64,000 bases of DNA from NCBI GenBank assembly GCA_037200885.1, contig JBBCIN010000003.1, forward strand, positions 2,170,001 through 2,234,000, in the 5' to 3' direction. Below, piece by piece: positions 18,038 to 26,642 of this stretch (positions are counted from its first letter, which is position 1; each line of letters opens with the position of its first letter). The notes below the pieces were generated by a model, which did no database searches, was not told the origin of the DNA, and saw only the letters and a list, made by a program, of their open reading frames with translations. The stretch comes from PMG-095 sp037200885 (GTDB lineage: Bacteria > Myxococcota_A > Polyangia > Polyangiales > Polyangiaceae). The position numbers were made by a program, and so were the translations under genes.

Positions 18038-18424
18038 CTACGGAGGCGCGTGGCTCACGCTTCGACGTAGCGCTCTAACCAGCGCGAACACCGCTGCGGC
18101 TTCGATCAGCGCCGCCCCCGCGATCGCAACGGAGCGGGCCCAAGCACCGACGGCAGCACCCAGCAACATCGCGACGACCGACGCGAGGCGCCGACCGGAG
18201 CGAGGATTGGCGCCGCCGGTGAGGGACGAGTCCGCCGCAAGAATTGCGTCGCTGGGTGTAACGCTGCCACGCCCCAGCAAGCTGAAGCCCAAGAAGACCA
18301 CGTTTCCCGTCATGTTCGCGACAAACACGTGCCCCAGCCCCAATACACTTGCAGCATCGATCAGTCCCGTCACGAACGTCAGCCCGACCAGGGCGGCAAG
18401 CACGCTGCGTGGGACTGGGTTCAC
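18038..18424 (-). pseudogene. DUF1275 (YoaK-type) membrane protein, internally shortened
   Basis: 128 residues, about 55-60 percent of the usual 220-240. The first 50 residues (ALVGLTFVTGLIDAASVLGL, then GHVFVANMTGNVVFLGF) match the start of DUF1275 proteins very well. After SLLGRGSVTP the sequence jumps to RRLASVVAMLLGAAVGAWA and a last hydrophobic segment ending LVRALRRS, which resembles the family's C-terminal part. The central helices are missing, so I read this as an internal deletion of about 100 residues with the frame kept. It may be a decaying gene. It overlaps no neighbour and converges with the AGE-type gene (gap 3 bp). Confidence 0.6.
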
Positions 18425-18464
18425 TGCGTCATTTTCTCAGCAGTGCGAGGCTTCTCCAAGCGGG

Positions 18465-18575
18465 ATATTTTTGATGGTCACCTTCGACGTATGGGTCGTC
18501 ATAGCCTTCGGCGGCGCGGGTCGGGAACCGCGTGGGCTCGGAGGTGCGCGGCGGGGTTGCGAGCGCCCACTCTTC
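18465..18575 (+). repeat. Dispersed intergenic repeat, copy C (long form)
   Basis: TTTTTGATGGTCAC ending at 18481, a 22-nt spacer, GCCTTCGGCGGCGCGGGTCGGGA from 18504. Similarity to copy F continues for about 70 bases further (GGAAYCGCG, CGCTCG/GGCTCG and GCGMYCGCCC-CACTCT segments), suggesting a full-length unit near 110 bp. Confidence 0.75.
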
Positions 18576-18613
18576 GAACGAACCTTGCTGCCTCTTCGAG
18601 CGAACCTTGCTGC
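18570..18613. repeat. 22-bp tandem duplication
   Basis: Two adjacent 22-bp units, CTCTTCGAACGAACCTTGCT plus GC and the same with one change (A to G), at 18570-18591 and 18592-18613, directly at the end of dispersed repeat copy C. Confidence 0.8.
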
Positions 18614-18846
18614 CCGCGCGGTTTTTCCGGCGGTAAAAGGCGAGGCACCACGAGGGACGCACAAGGCTGCGGCCGCCGGGCACTGAGAATCGACACGGAC
18701 TAAGGGCCCTCGAATGGGCTAAGTCGATCGCCCTCGCGGCCGATGCATCTCGCCGCTCGCCGCCCGAAATTGCGCTTCAGAGCTGACCACACAACGTCAG
18801 GCGCGTTGAGTGTGGCCGCGTTCGGCTTCACCGTGGGTCAGTTCAA

Positions 18847-18886
18847 AATGAAAAATCGAGTTGGAATTCCAACTCGATTTTTCATT
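18847..18886. terminator. 40-bp perfect palindrome downstream of SUMF1-like gene
   Basis: Half-site AATGAAAAATCGAGTTGGAA (18847-18866) followed at once by its exact reverse complement, with no spacer. It lies 38 bp beyond the stop of the minus-strand SUMF1-like gene and has internal A5/T5 tracts, so a rho-independent terminator is the simplest reading. Zero-loop perfection over 20 bp per arm is more than termination needs. Confidence 0.6.
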
Positions 18887-18924
18887 CGCGCAGGGGTTCG
18901 GTAGGCCGCGACCGCCCGCACAGC

Positions 18925-20265
18925 TTAAGGCGTTCTCGCACAGCGCACGCCGACGCCGTAGTCACCGCGATAGGTAGTGGCGTAGTTGATCGAGGTGCGG
19001 CTGGACGACAGCATGTACGGCATGAGACCGGTGTGAAAGCCGCCTCCGGGCAAGACGCGGTCGGTGCCGCCGGTCAGGTGCGCGCAATCAGTGCAGGGAT
19101 TGTCGGGTTTGGCGACGTAGACGTCGAGATCCCATTCCCAAACGCTGCCCGACAGATCCAGCTGTCCCCACTTGCCTCCGCCCATTGACGCGGTTCCAAC
19201 TTTGGCGATGTTCGCCAAGCTCGTGCAATTGCCGGACTTGCCCGTCGGGTAATAGCAGTCGTACATCGCGTACTTGCTGTCTGTTCCTGGATCGGTCGAG
19301 CCCCACGGATACATGCGCTGCTCATCGCCTCCGGCAGACGCGTATTCCCATTCTGCTTGGCTCGGGAGAAAGCCACCATCCCAAATACAGAAGGCGTGCG
19401 CCTCGTACCAATCCAGGCAGGTGATCGGGAGCGTTTCGTTGTCACCCGCGGTCGCCGACCAAGTGCCGTAGGTGCCCGTGCTGCACGCGAGATTTTTGGT
19501 CCAGGTGGCGACTGCGCTGGAGCCCGTGGGGATATTGCTGTTCCAGCTCGAGTCCCATCCTGGTTCGAAGCTGCCCGACTTGCCGCTGTCGGCGAGCCCT
19601 TTGCCGGCGTTCAAGTGACTGTGCTTGCCGCTGCCAGCCGCCGGCGGCGCGCCGCCCGCTGCGAGGTAATTGACGAATTGCCGCAAGCGACCGACCGTCG
19701 TTTCGTACTTGTCGAGGCGGAAGGCGCTGATCGTCGCGGGATCGGCTTTGGCCGTCGCGCCACTGCCGGTATTCGTGTACGTGCGACTGAACGTCCCGGC
19801 AGCAACCGGCAGGCTCGTGCAGCAGCTCTCGTTGCCATCCGGACCGCAGGTGTTCATGCCCGGTCCGCCTGGCGCACAGCTGGGCGGCTCGCCGCTCGAA
19901 GCGCCCGCTTGCGCTGAACCGCCCGCTTGCGCTGAACCGCCCGCAGCCGCGCCGCTGACGCCCGCGCTGCCGCTTGCTGGGGCTCCGCCGCCGCTGGTTG
20001 AACTTCCGCCATTGTTGGCGGCACCCGCGCTGCTGGGATTGCCACTGCCACCCGCGGCAAAGCTGCCTCCGACCGAGTTGGCTCCGCTCACCGAGCTGCT
20101 TCCGCTGACGGAGTTGGCTCCGCCATTGCTCGCACCGCCCGACGGACTTCCTCCGGAGCTGCTGCTGCCACACGCAACCAGGAAGAGTGCGAGCGCGAGT
20201 GCCGCTGGGCGCAAGGGAGTTAGACCAAGCTCGCGCTCAGAGAGGGAAACGTTTTTCGTTTGCAT
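18925..20265 (-). CDS. SUMF1/FGE-sulfatase-domain lipoprotein
   Basis: 446 residues. Lipobox LVAC (Cys about residue 32), then a long Ser/Gly/Ala linker to about residue 125. The domain after CCTSLPVAAGTFSRTY contains SUMF1 hallmarks: DKYETTVGRLRQFVNYL, PITCLDWYEAHAFCIWDGG, LPSQAEWEYASAGGDEQRMYPWG, LDLSGSVWEWDLD (GNVWEW variant) and the terminal GVGVRCA. True formylglycine-generating enzymes use two cysteines five residues apart near the C-terminus; only the last one is present, so this is probably a carbohydrate- or peptide-binding or structural relative rather than a sulfatase activator. Such lipoproteins are numerous in myxobacteria. Transcribed alone; the 40-bp palindrome lies just downstream. 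Confidence 0.85.
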   Translation of the reverse strand: MQTKNVSLSERELGLTPLRPAALALALFLVACGSSSSGGSPSGGASNGGANSVSGSSSVSGANSVGGSFAAGGSGNPSSAGAANNGGSSTSGGGAPASGSAGVSGAAAGGSAQAGGSAQAGASSGEPPSCAPGGPGMNTCGPDGNESCCTSLPVAAGTFSRTYTNTGSGATAKADPATISAFRLDKYETTVGRLRQFVNYLAAGGAPPAAGSGKHSHLNAGKGLADSGKSGSFEPGWDSSWNSNIPTGSSAVATWTKNLACSTGTYGTWSATAGDNETLPITCLDWYEAHAFCIWDGGFLPSQAEWEYASAGGDEQRMYPWGSTDPGTDSKYAMYDCYYPTGKSGNCTSLANIAKVGTASMGGGKWGQLDLSGSVWEWDLDVYVAKPDNPCTDCAHLTGGTDRVLPGGGFHTGLMPYMLSSSRTSINYATTYRGDYGVGVRCARTP

Positions 20266-20471
20266 CGTGTGAGACCGAAACAGCAGATTCAGCGGCTCTC
20301 GCGACTATGCCATATTTCTCACGCGCGCTTGGCTCGCTGTCATGCTGCGACGAACTTCGTCAATAGATTGAAATTTCCGTGCTCATCGACACGATGCTCG
20401 GACACGATGCTCGAGAGTGCGGCGTTATGGGACGCGTGCGGCGTTATGCGGCATGCGCCTCTGTGGCACGC

Positions 20472-22103
20472 TCAGACGTTCGCTTTGAGCGCGTCGAAGC
20501 CACCGGGGCTATGGATCTTGGGGGGGTTCGTGCCGCCACCGATGAAGTCTTCGGTCTTGTCGTACATGCCGAAGCGAATCACCTCGGCGCTGCCGTCCTT
20601 CGCGGGGAAGCCATCGTCCCCAGCCTTGACGCCGAGAGCGTTCATCAGGTTGCAGTAGTATTTATTGACCGGCGCGTTCGCCAGCGCCGGATCGGTGCCC
20701 GTCGATTGAGTGGTCGCGTCCACCTGATTCGAATTGGCGTCCGTGCACAATAGCTCGCTGTTGCCGTTCGACAGATTCGCCGAGCCGTCCTCGACGTTCA
20801 CGGCCCAGCCCGTCTTGAAGTAGCCGCCCGCACTGCCGGCCTGAATGATCGGTATGTTGTTCTGGTTGTGCGCGCAACCGTCCGAGGATTCTTGAAACCA
20901 AACTGCGGCGGTATTGTCGAGTAGGGTGCCATCGCCTTCGGACATGCCGTCGAGCATGCCGACCAGCTTGGCGAACTTCTCCGCGTAGTAGCGATCGATC
21001 GTCAAAAGCATGTCGATCACGCCCGGTACACAGGTGCCGTTCAAGGTCGCGTCGCCCGTGCGATGCGCGAGGGAGTCGGCTTCCATCGATAGGCCCAGCC
21101 CCTTGAAGACGTAGTTCGGCGGATACTTCAGGACAATGACTGGGTTTGCGTTGCACGCAGCCGCGAGCACGGCGACCGCGGAGTAGATGTCTGCGCCATC
21201 CAGACTGTCCGTGATCTTGGTCGCAAGAATGTCCATGCCCAAGGCCTCCTGCCCTGCCGCGTCGAAGTTCACTTGCGTTGCGCCGAGCTGCAGCGCAACA
21301 TCTGCGCTGCAGTTGGCCGCGATCACGGTTCCAGTCTGGTGCAAGAGCTCCTTCCAGGCTTCCAGCTTCAGCTTGTCTGCCTGACTCATATCGAAGCGCT
21401 CGAGCGTGTCGAGATCGTCTTTGACCAAGTCGAGGATGCTCTTGCCGCGAACGGCCTGGTAGCTATCGGGGGTAATCGGCGCGCCGGACGCGAACAGGCC
21501 GGTGAGCTGGCTGTAGGCTTGCGCGGGTCTGCCGAGCCCTGGATAGGCTGTCGTGGCGGCAGAGTAAGAGATGCCTGACATCGCATCATCGGAGACGTTG
21601 CCCACGCGCATGAACAGAGGGGTGCCGGCGGGACTCAGCTGTTGTGCCATCACGTGATCCAGCGAAGGACCCGTCGGAAGTGCATTTACCCATCCCAGGG
21701 CATCGTTATTTCGGTTTGGAGTGACGGGCTGGCAAGTGAAGTACGACGAGCACACTTGTGAGTGGATGCCATTGCCTTGTCCACGCGCCATCGTAATGGT
21801 CCACTCGTTCATCGTGCGGATGCCGCGAGGAATGAGCACCTTCTTTACGAATGGGGCGAGCGGCGCCAGCGTCGTCGACTCGAGATCTGCGGGGACGAGC
21901 GGACCATGCGATTTCGTCGGGAAGAAGCGGTTCGTGATGCAGCCATAGTGCGTGAACATCATGATCAGGCGCTTCGCAGAGCCCGCCGCGGGCACCGATT
22001 GCGCGCTCGCGTAGCGGCCCGAGAGAGAGCTGAGGAACGGCGCAGCGACCACCGCGCCGCCCAGGCCGCGTAGGAAGATTCTTCGGTTCAAGTGCTTGAG
22101 CAT
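20472..22103 (-). CDS. DUF1552 protein, tandem copy 1
   Basis: 543 residues, Tat signal (NRRIFLRGLGGAVVAAPF, residues 6-23) with a cleavage region near ASAQS. The mature start KRLIMMFTHYGCITNRFFPT and the DGCAHNQNNIPIIQAGSAGG segment identify DUF1552. A GAGGA ribosome site lies 9 bases before the ATG. It is very similar along its whole length to the gene just upstream (22142-23788), including an identical C-terminal block DKTEDFIGGGTNP and GGFDALKANV; the two are a tandem duplication separated by 38 bp. No DUF1592-type partner lies next to this pair, unlike the usual arrangement and unlike the pair at 1-3185. Confidence 0.85.
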   Translation of the reverse strand: MLKHLNRRIFLRGLGGAVVAAPFLSSLSGRYASAQSVPAAGSAKRLIMMFTHYGCITNRFFPTKSHGPLVPADLESTTLAPLAPFVKKVLIPRGIRTMNEWTITMARGQGNGIHSQVCSSYFTCQPVTPNRNNDALGWVNALPTGPSLDHVMAQQLSPAGTPLFMRVGNVSDDAMSGISYSAATTAYPGLGRPAQAYSQLTGLFASGAPITPDSYQAVRGKSILDLVKDDLDTLERFDMSQADKLKLEAWKELLHQTGTVIAANCSADVALQLGATQVNFDAAGQEALGMDILATKITDSLDGADIYSAVAVLAAACNANPVIVLKYPPNYVFKGLGLSMEADSLAHRTGDATLNGTCVPGVIDMLLTIDRYYAEKFAKLVGMLDGMSEGDGTLLDNTAAVWFQESSDGCAHNQNNIPIIQAGSAGGYFKTGWAVNVEDGSANLSNGNSELLCTDANSNQVDATTQSTGTDPALANAPVNKYYCNLMNALGVKAGDDGFPAKDGSAEVIRFGMYDKTEDFIGGGTNPPKIHSPGGFDALKANV

Positions 22104-22141
22104 ATTTCGAATTCCTCGTCCGTAACTGAGCTAGTGCACGC

Positions 22142-23788
22142 TCAAACGTTTGCTTTGAGAGCGTCGAAACCACCGGGGCTATTGATCTTGGCCGGGTTCG
22201 TGCCGCCACCGATGAAGTCTTCGGTCTTGTCGTACATGCCGAACCGAATGACCTCCGCGGCACCACCCTTCGCGGGGAAGCCATCGTCCCCAGCCTTGAC
22301 GCCGAGGGCGTTGATCAGGTTGCAGTAGTATTTGTTGATCGGCGCGTTCGCGAGGCTCGGATCGGTGCCCGTCAATTGATCATCAGCATCCACCGTGTTC
22401 GAGTTACCGTCAGTGCAACGGAGCTCGCTGTTGCCGTTGGACAGGTTCGCGGACCCGTTCTCGACGTTCACGGCCCAGCCCGTCTTGAAATAGCCGCCCG
22501 CGCTGCCGGCCTGGATGATCGGTAGGTTGTTCAGGTTATGAGCACAGCCGTCGGAGAATTCTTGAAACCAAACCGCGGCGGTATTGTCGAGCGTGGTCGT
22601 GCCATCACCCTCGGGGATACCGTCGAGCATCCCGATGAGCTTGGCGAACTTCGCCGCGTAGTAGCCATCGATCTTCAAAGGCATTCCGATCACGTCCGGC
22701 GCGCAGGTCCCGGTTAAACTGGAATCGCCAACGCGTTTGGCGAGACTATCGGAGTCGATCGCCAGGCCGAGCCCCTTGAAAACGTAGTCTGGAGGATACA
22801 TCAGGACGATCACCGGATTTTCGTTACACGCAGCCGCGAGCACTGCGACCGCCGAGTAGATGTCTGCACCGTCCAGATCGTCGGTGATCTTCGACATGAG
22901 CGGATCGGTGTTAGGGACTGCGTTGCTTACGGCGTCGATGTTCGCTTGCATCGCGCCGAGCTGCGCGGCGACGTCGGCGCTGCAGCTGGAAGCGATCACG
23001 GTTCCGGTCTGGTGTAGGAGTTCCTTCCACGCCTCCAGCTTCAGCTTATCGGCCTGACTCATCTCGAACCGCTCGAGCGTGTCGAGATCGTCCCTCACCA
23101 AGTCGATGATGCTTTTCCCGCGAACGGCCTGGTAGCTAGCGGGAGAGATCGCCGCGCCCGGGGCGAACAGCCCCGTGAGCTGGCTGTAGGCTGCTGCTGG
23201 CGTGCCAAGGCCCGGATAGCGCGTCGTGGCAGCGGAGTAGGAGATGGCCGACATCGGATTCTCGGAGACGTTCGCCACCCGCATCAACAGAGGAGTCCCG
23301 CCCGGACTCAGCTGCTGCGCGATGACATGGTCCAGCGAGGGACCGGTGGGCATGGCTTGGAGTTTCGTCGCTGGGTTGAAGTCAAAGGGGTTGTTGGTAT
23401 TCGGAGTGACGGGTTGGCAGGTGAAATACGATCCGACCACTTGCGTATGGATATCGTTCCCCTGTCCACGTACCATCGTGGAAGTCCACTCGTTCATGGC
23501 GCGGATGCCGCGCGGGATCAGCAGCTTTTGCACGAATGGAGCGAGGGGCGCGAGCGTCGTCGACTGCAGATCTGCGGCGCTCAGCGGACCGTGGGATTTC
23601 GTCGGGAAGAAGCGAGTCGTGATGCAGCCGTAGTGCGTGAACATCACGATCACACGCTTCGCAGGACCGGCAGCAGGGACCGGCTGCGCGTTTGCTGAGC
23701 GGCCCGCGAGGGAGCTGAGGAACGGCGACGCGACGACCGCACCAGCCAGGCCTCGCAGGAAGATTCTTCGGTTTAGGTGCTTAACCAT
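22142..23788 (-). CDS. DUF1552 protein, tandem copy 2
   Basis: 548 residues, Tat signal NRRIFLRGLAGAVVASPF. It differs from its downstream twin mainly by small insertions (for example around NPFDFNPATKLQA and the extra Thr in GDGTTTLDNT) and scattered substitutions; by eye roughly four residues in five are identical. It is the promoter-proximal gene of the pair, starting about 230 bp from the divergent GH45 gene, so the two transcripts may share a control region. Function unknown; exported, folded before export as the Tat signal implies. Confidence 0.85.
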   Translation of the reverse strand: MVKHLNRRIFLRGLAGAVVASPFLSSLAGRSANAQPVPAAGPAKRVIVMFTHYGCITTRFFPTKSHGPLSAADLQSTTLAPLAPFVQKLLIPRGIRAMNEWTSTMVRGQGNDIHTQVVGSYFTCQPVTPNTNNPFDFNPATKLQAMPTGPSLDHVIAQQLSPGGTPLLMRVANVSENPMSAISYSAATTRYPGLGTPAAAYSQLTGLFAPGAAISPASYQAVRGKSIIDLVRDDLDTLERFEMSQADKLKLEAWKELLHQTGTVIASSCSADVAAQLGAMQANIDAVSNAVPNTDPLMSKITDDLDGADIYSAVAVLAAACNENPVIVLMYPPDYVFKGLGLAIDSDSLAKRVGDSSLTGTCAPDVIGMPLKIDGYYAAKFAKLIGMLDGIPEGDGTTTLDNTAAVWFQEFSDGCAHNLNNLPIIQAGSAGGYFKTGWAVNVENGSANLSNGNSELRCTDGNSNTVDADDQLTGTDPSLANAPINKYYCNLINALGVKAGDDGFPAKGGAAEVIRFGMYDKTEDFIGGGTNPAKINSPGGFDALKANV

Positions 23789-24020
23789 CTCGCCAACGCC
23801 TTCGTTCGTAAACGAGATTCACGAACCCACCGTGCTCGGAAAACCCCGCGATCGCCCACAATCTGCAATCGAGGACTAGCAGTGCCCTCCGCCTACACCA
23901 GGTGCGAATTTTCTCATGACCCGATCTGCCCACGTCGTGGCTGATGCACGCGCAGATAGAAAATTACAGGCTTAGATCAGACTCGCGCGAACCTTCCGTC
24001 GATGATACCCCGAGAGTACT

Positions 24021-25109
24021 TTGAAGAAATCTCGAGTCATTCGTTTCTGCTTTGCTGGTGTGGGTCTAACCGGGATGGTGAGCGCGCTGTTCTCCTGCTC
24101 GAGCGGCCCGGACAACAATGACGTCGTGGGCGCCGCAGGCAGCCCAATGACCGCCAGCGCCGGAAGCGGTTTCGCGGGCGCACTCAGCCCCGCAACCGCT
24201 GGCACCACGGCAGGAATTGCTGGTTCGAGCGGCAATCCAACGATCGGTGCGGCAGGCTCGAGCGGCGCAGCCACCACCGGCGGTGCGGCTCAAGGGAGTG
24301 CCGGTAGCGGCGCCTCGGCAGGCTCGACGGGCGGCAAAGGCGGCAGCGGCGGCATGAGCGGCGGCGGCGAAGGCGGCAGCGGTGGAAGCGCGGTCGTTCA
24401 ACCGCCTCCGTTGACCGATGGCACGACCGGCTGGGCGACACGCTATTGGGACTGCTGCAAGCCGGCCTGCGGTTGGCCGCAGAATGTCGGCGGACGCACC
24501 CCGATCCAAAGCTGCAGCCAGGACGATCAACCCTTGAGCGACAACAAGGCAAAGAACGCCTGTGAGAGCGGCGGCGTCGCGTACATGTGTCACGCGCTCG
24601 AGCCATGGGCCGTCAGCGATACCTTGTCCTATGGCTACGCAGCGGTAAACAAGGGCAGTGATTACTGCGGCAAGTGTTACCAGCTGCAGTTCACCGGCGG
24701 CTCTCACAACAGCAGCAACGATGCCGGCTCGCAGGCGTTGCTCGGCAAGACGATGATCGTGCAAGCGATCAACAATGGCGGCGTCGGCAGCGATCAATTC
24801 GATCTGCTCGTGCCCGGTGGCGGCGTCGGCGCGTTGGACGCTTGCTCGAAGCAATGGGGCACGACCGACTTGGGCGAGCAGTACGGCGGCTTTTTCTTGA
24901 CCTGTCAAAAGACGAACAACTTCGACTACGCAAAGTCGAAGGCTTGTGCGAAGGCAAAGTGCGAGAGCGTGTTCGCGAACAAGCCGGACCTACTCACGGG
25001 CTGTGAGTGGTTCACCGATTGGTTCGGCGCTCCCGACAATCCCGCCGTCACCTATAAAGAAGTGACCTGCCCGGACGCCATCACCAAGAACTCCGGCTTG
25101 AAGCGCTGA
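24021..25109 (+). CDS. GH45 endo-beta-1,4-glucanase lipoprotein
   Basis: 362 residues from a TTG start at 24021; this start is needed to supply the charged n-region MKKSRVIR before the hydrophobic segment and lipobox SALFSC (Cys 26). A Ser/Gly/Ala linker runs to about residue 128. The catalytic domain opens with ATRYWDCCKPACGWP, the GH45 signature with the first catalytic Asp in YWD, and the second Asp lies in QFDLLVPGGGVGALDACS. There are about 14 cysteines, typical of this six-stranded barrel. GH45 enzymes cut cellulose or glucomannan internally by inversion. The family is mainly fungal and animal, with few bacterial members, so lateral origin is possible. It converges with the CE8 gene (gap 16 bp) and diverges from the DUF1552 pair. 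Confidence 0.9.
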   Translation: MKKSRVIRFCFAGVGLTGMVSALFSCSSGPDNNDVVGAAGSPMTASAGSGFAGALSPATAGTTAGIAGSSGNPTIGAAGSSGAATTGGAAQGSAGSGASAGSTGGKGGSGGMSGGGEGGSGGSAVVQPPPLTDGTTGWATRYWDCCKPACGWPQNVGGRTPIQSCSQDDQPLSDNKAKNACESGGVAYMCHALEPWAVSDTLSYGYAAVNKGSDYCGKCYQLQFTGGSHNSSNDAGSQALLGKTMIVQAINNGGVGSDQFDLLVPGGGVGALDACSKQWGTTDLGEQYGGFFLTCQKTNNFDYAKSKACAKAKCESVFANKPDLLTGCEWFTDWFGAPDNPAVTYKEVTCPDAITKNSGLKR

Positions 25110-25125
25110 GCGTCACGACCGCCGA

Positions 25126-26478
25126 TCAGGGTCCGGCGCCCTTTCCGCTGTTGCAAAACTCCGAGAAGCGGTTGCCGGTCGCGCTGTAAGCACGGCCTGA
25201 AGTCGCAGCCGCAGCCCACGGAGCTGTCTTGTTGATGTGCGCTCCGAGCACCGACTCGCGAATGACGGCCTGGCCATTCGGCGTCGGGCTCACGCCGCCT
25301 TCGTCCCAGGATCGGCCGAGGGAGATCTTGTTCGACGGCGCGCTGGCATCGGCCGTAAAATTACTGGCGATCACCAAGAAGCCGAAGTCGTTGCTGACGC
25401 GCGTACTGGGCGCCAAATAGATGCCGCTGCCGCTGCCCTTGCGCGATGACAAATAGTTCAGCGTGCTCGAGTCGATGACCAAGCTCGCTCCGCCGAAAAT
25501 AAAGTCGGTGTCGCCCTCGATGAAGCTATTGCGAATGTACACGCGCGAAGCCTTGCTGTCCGAGGCGGTGTCGGTGAACAGCGTGTCTTGAAAGCCGTGC
25601 AGCCGCACGTTCTCGAGCACGGTCTTGTCGCCAGTGACGTACAGCGCGACCGCTTGCAGGTCACTGCCACTCGATGGCGTCGCAAAATCGTTCGACACCG
25701 TCAGATTCATCAGCTGAAGCCCGGGTGCGCTCGACATGAACGTCGCGGTCTTGCTGGTGCCGCCCGCGGTAGCCGCCGATAAGTTGTCGACGATGACGAC
25801 GTGCGTTGCGTCGCTGTCGGCGCCGTAGATGGTGAGCGGCGTTGCGCCCATATACTTGACCTGCTCGCGATAACTACCGGGCTTGATCAGGATGTAGCGG
25901 CGGGCCGAGCCCGTGCCGGCGGCGGTGATCGCCGCCTGCAACGTCTTATGAGTACCACTGCCATCAGCGGCGACGGTGAAGTCGGGCGTGAACGCGCTGG
26001 CGCTGCCGAGACCGGCGGTGGGATTCCAGTTATCGGACTGCGCGAGGTACTCGAGGATCGTATCGTTTGCGGCTTCCGTCGCCGTCAGCTGTGGACGCGT
26101 CGATGTGCCGGTGACGTTGCCGCAGCTTGGCGCCCCGCCGTTCGCGGTCGCCCCACCGTTGGTGGCGCTACCGCCAGCGCCACCCGCTCCGGTTTGACCC
26201 GAGGCACCGCCCGCGCTCGCGCCCGCAACCGAGCCGTTGCCTCCCCCGCCAGAATTCGAAGCGCCACCGGCGGCCCCGGCCGCGCTGCTGCCACCGGCGG
26301 CGTCGCGCCCCGCAGTCGAGCCACCGGAATTCGCCTCGGCACCAGCCGTAGCCACGGCGCCCCCAGCATGGCCGCCGTCCACGGCAGGTACGTCCGCGCC
26401 GCCTTCGCCCCCCGAAGAGCAGGCGGCGCTGAGGACAGAGATCGAGAGCGCGAGGAGCGAGTAAAGTTTGCGTCTCAT
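25126..26478 (-). CDS. CE8 pectin methylesterase lipoprotein
   Basis: 450 residues from ATG 26478, which gives MRRKLYSLLALSISVLSAAC with the lipidated Cys at residue 20; 14 further in-frame codons upstream lack a reason for use. A Ser/Gly/Ala linker runs to about residue 115. The right-handed beta-helix domain has all CE8 landmarks: GSYREQV, DLQAVALYV (oxyanion Gln), GFQDTLFTD (acid/base Asp), EGDTDFIFGGA (nucleophile Asp) and LGRSWDEGG (Arg and Trp for substrate binding). It de-esterifies homogalacturonan. No pectate lyase or GH28 is in the window, so depolymerisation of the product must come from elsewhere. Confidence 0.92.
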   Translation of the reverse strand: MRRKLYSLLALSISVLSAACSSGGEGGADVPAVDGGHAGGAVATAGAEANSGGSTAGRDAAGGSSAAGAAGGASNSGGGGNGSVAGASAGGASGQTGAGGAGGSATNGGATANGGAPSCGNVTGTSTRPQLTATEAANDTILEYLAQSDNWNPTAGLGSASAFTPDFTVAADGSGTHKTLQAAITAAGTGSARRYILIKPGSYREQVKYMGATPLTIYGADSDATHVVIVDNLSAATAGGTSKTATFMSSAPGLQLMNLTVSNDFATPSSGSDLQAVALYVTGDKTVLENVRLHGFQDTLFTDTASDSKASRVYIRNSFIEGDTDFIFGGASLVIDSSTLNYLSSRKGSGSGIYLAPSTRVSNDFGFLVIASNFTADASAPSNKISLGRSWDEGGVSPTPNGQAVIRESVLGAHINKTAPWAAAATSGRAYSATGNRFSEFCNSGKGAGP

Positions 26479-26642
26479 GTTCCCGTTTCTATAGGGGCGC
26501 GAGAGCCAAAACCTCGCCACCAGTCCATAGCCGCTGCAGCGCGCGCCGATTTATCGAGTGTAGGCGGCCCGAAAACGCGCAAGCGCGAACGCTTTCGGGC
26601 GGCCCGCGAGGCGACCTCAGTGTAGCGTTCCTTTGGCGATTC

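Larger units (their letters stand above)
18425..18924. other. Intergenic region, 500 bp, with several repeats
   Basis: No convincing gene. It contains dispersed repeat copy C (18465-18575), a 22-bp tandem duplication (18570-18613) and a 40-bp perfect palindrome (18847-18886). The upstream region of the shortened DUF1275 gene begins here. Confidence 0.6.

Noticed and set aside
20464..20490. Sigma-54-type promoter (TGGCACG start) near the DUF1552 gene end
   Set aside because: Only the first half of the consensus is present, spacing to GC is wrong and it lies at the gene's 3' end.
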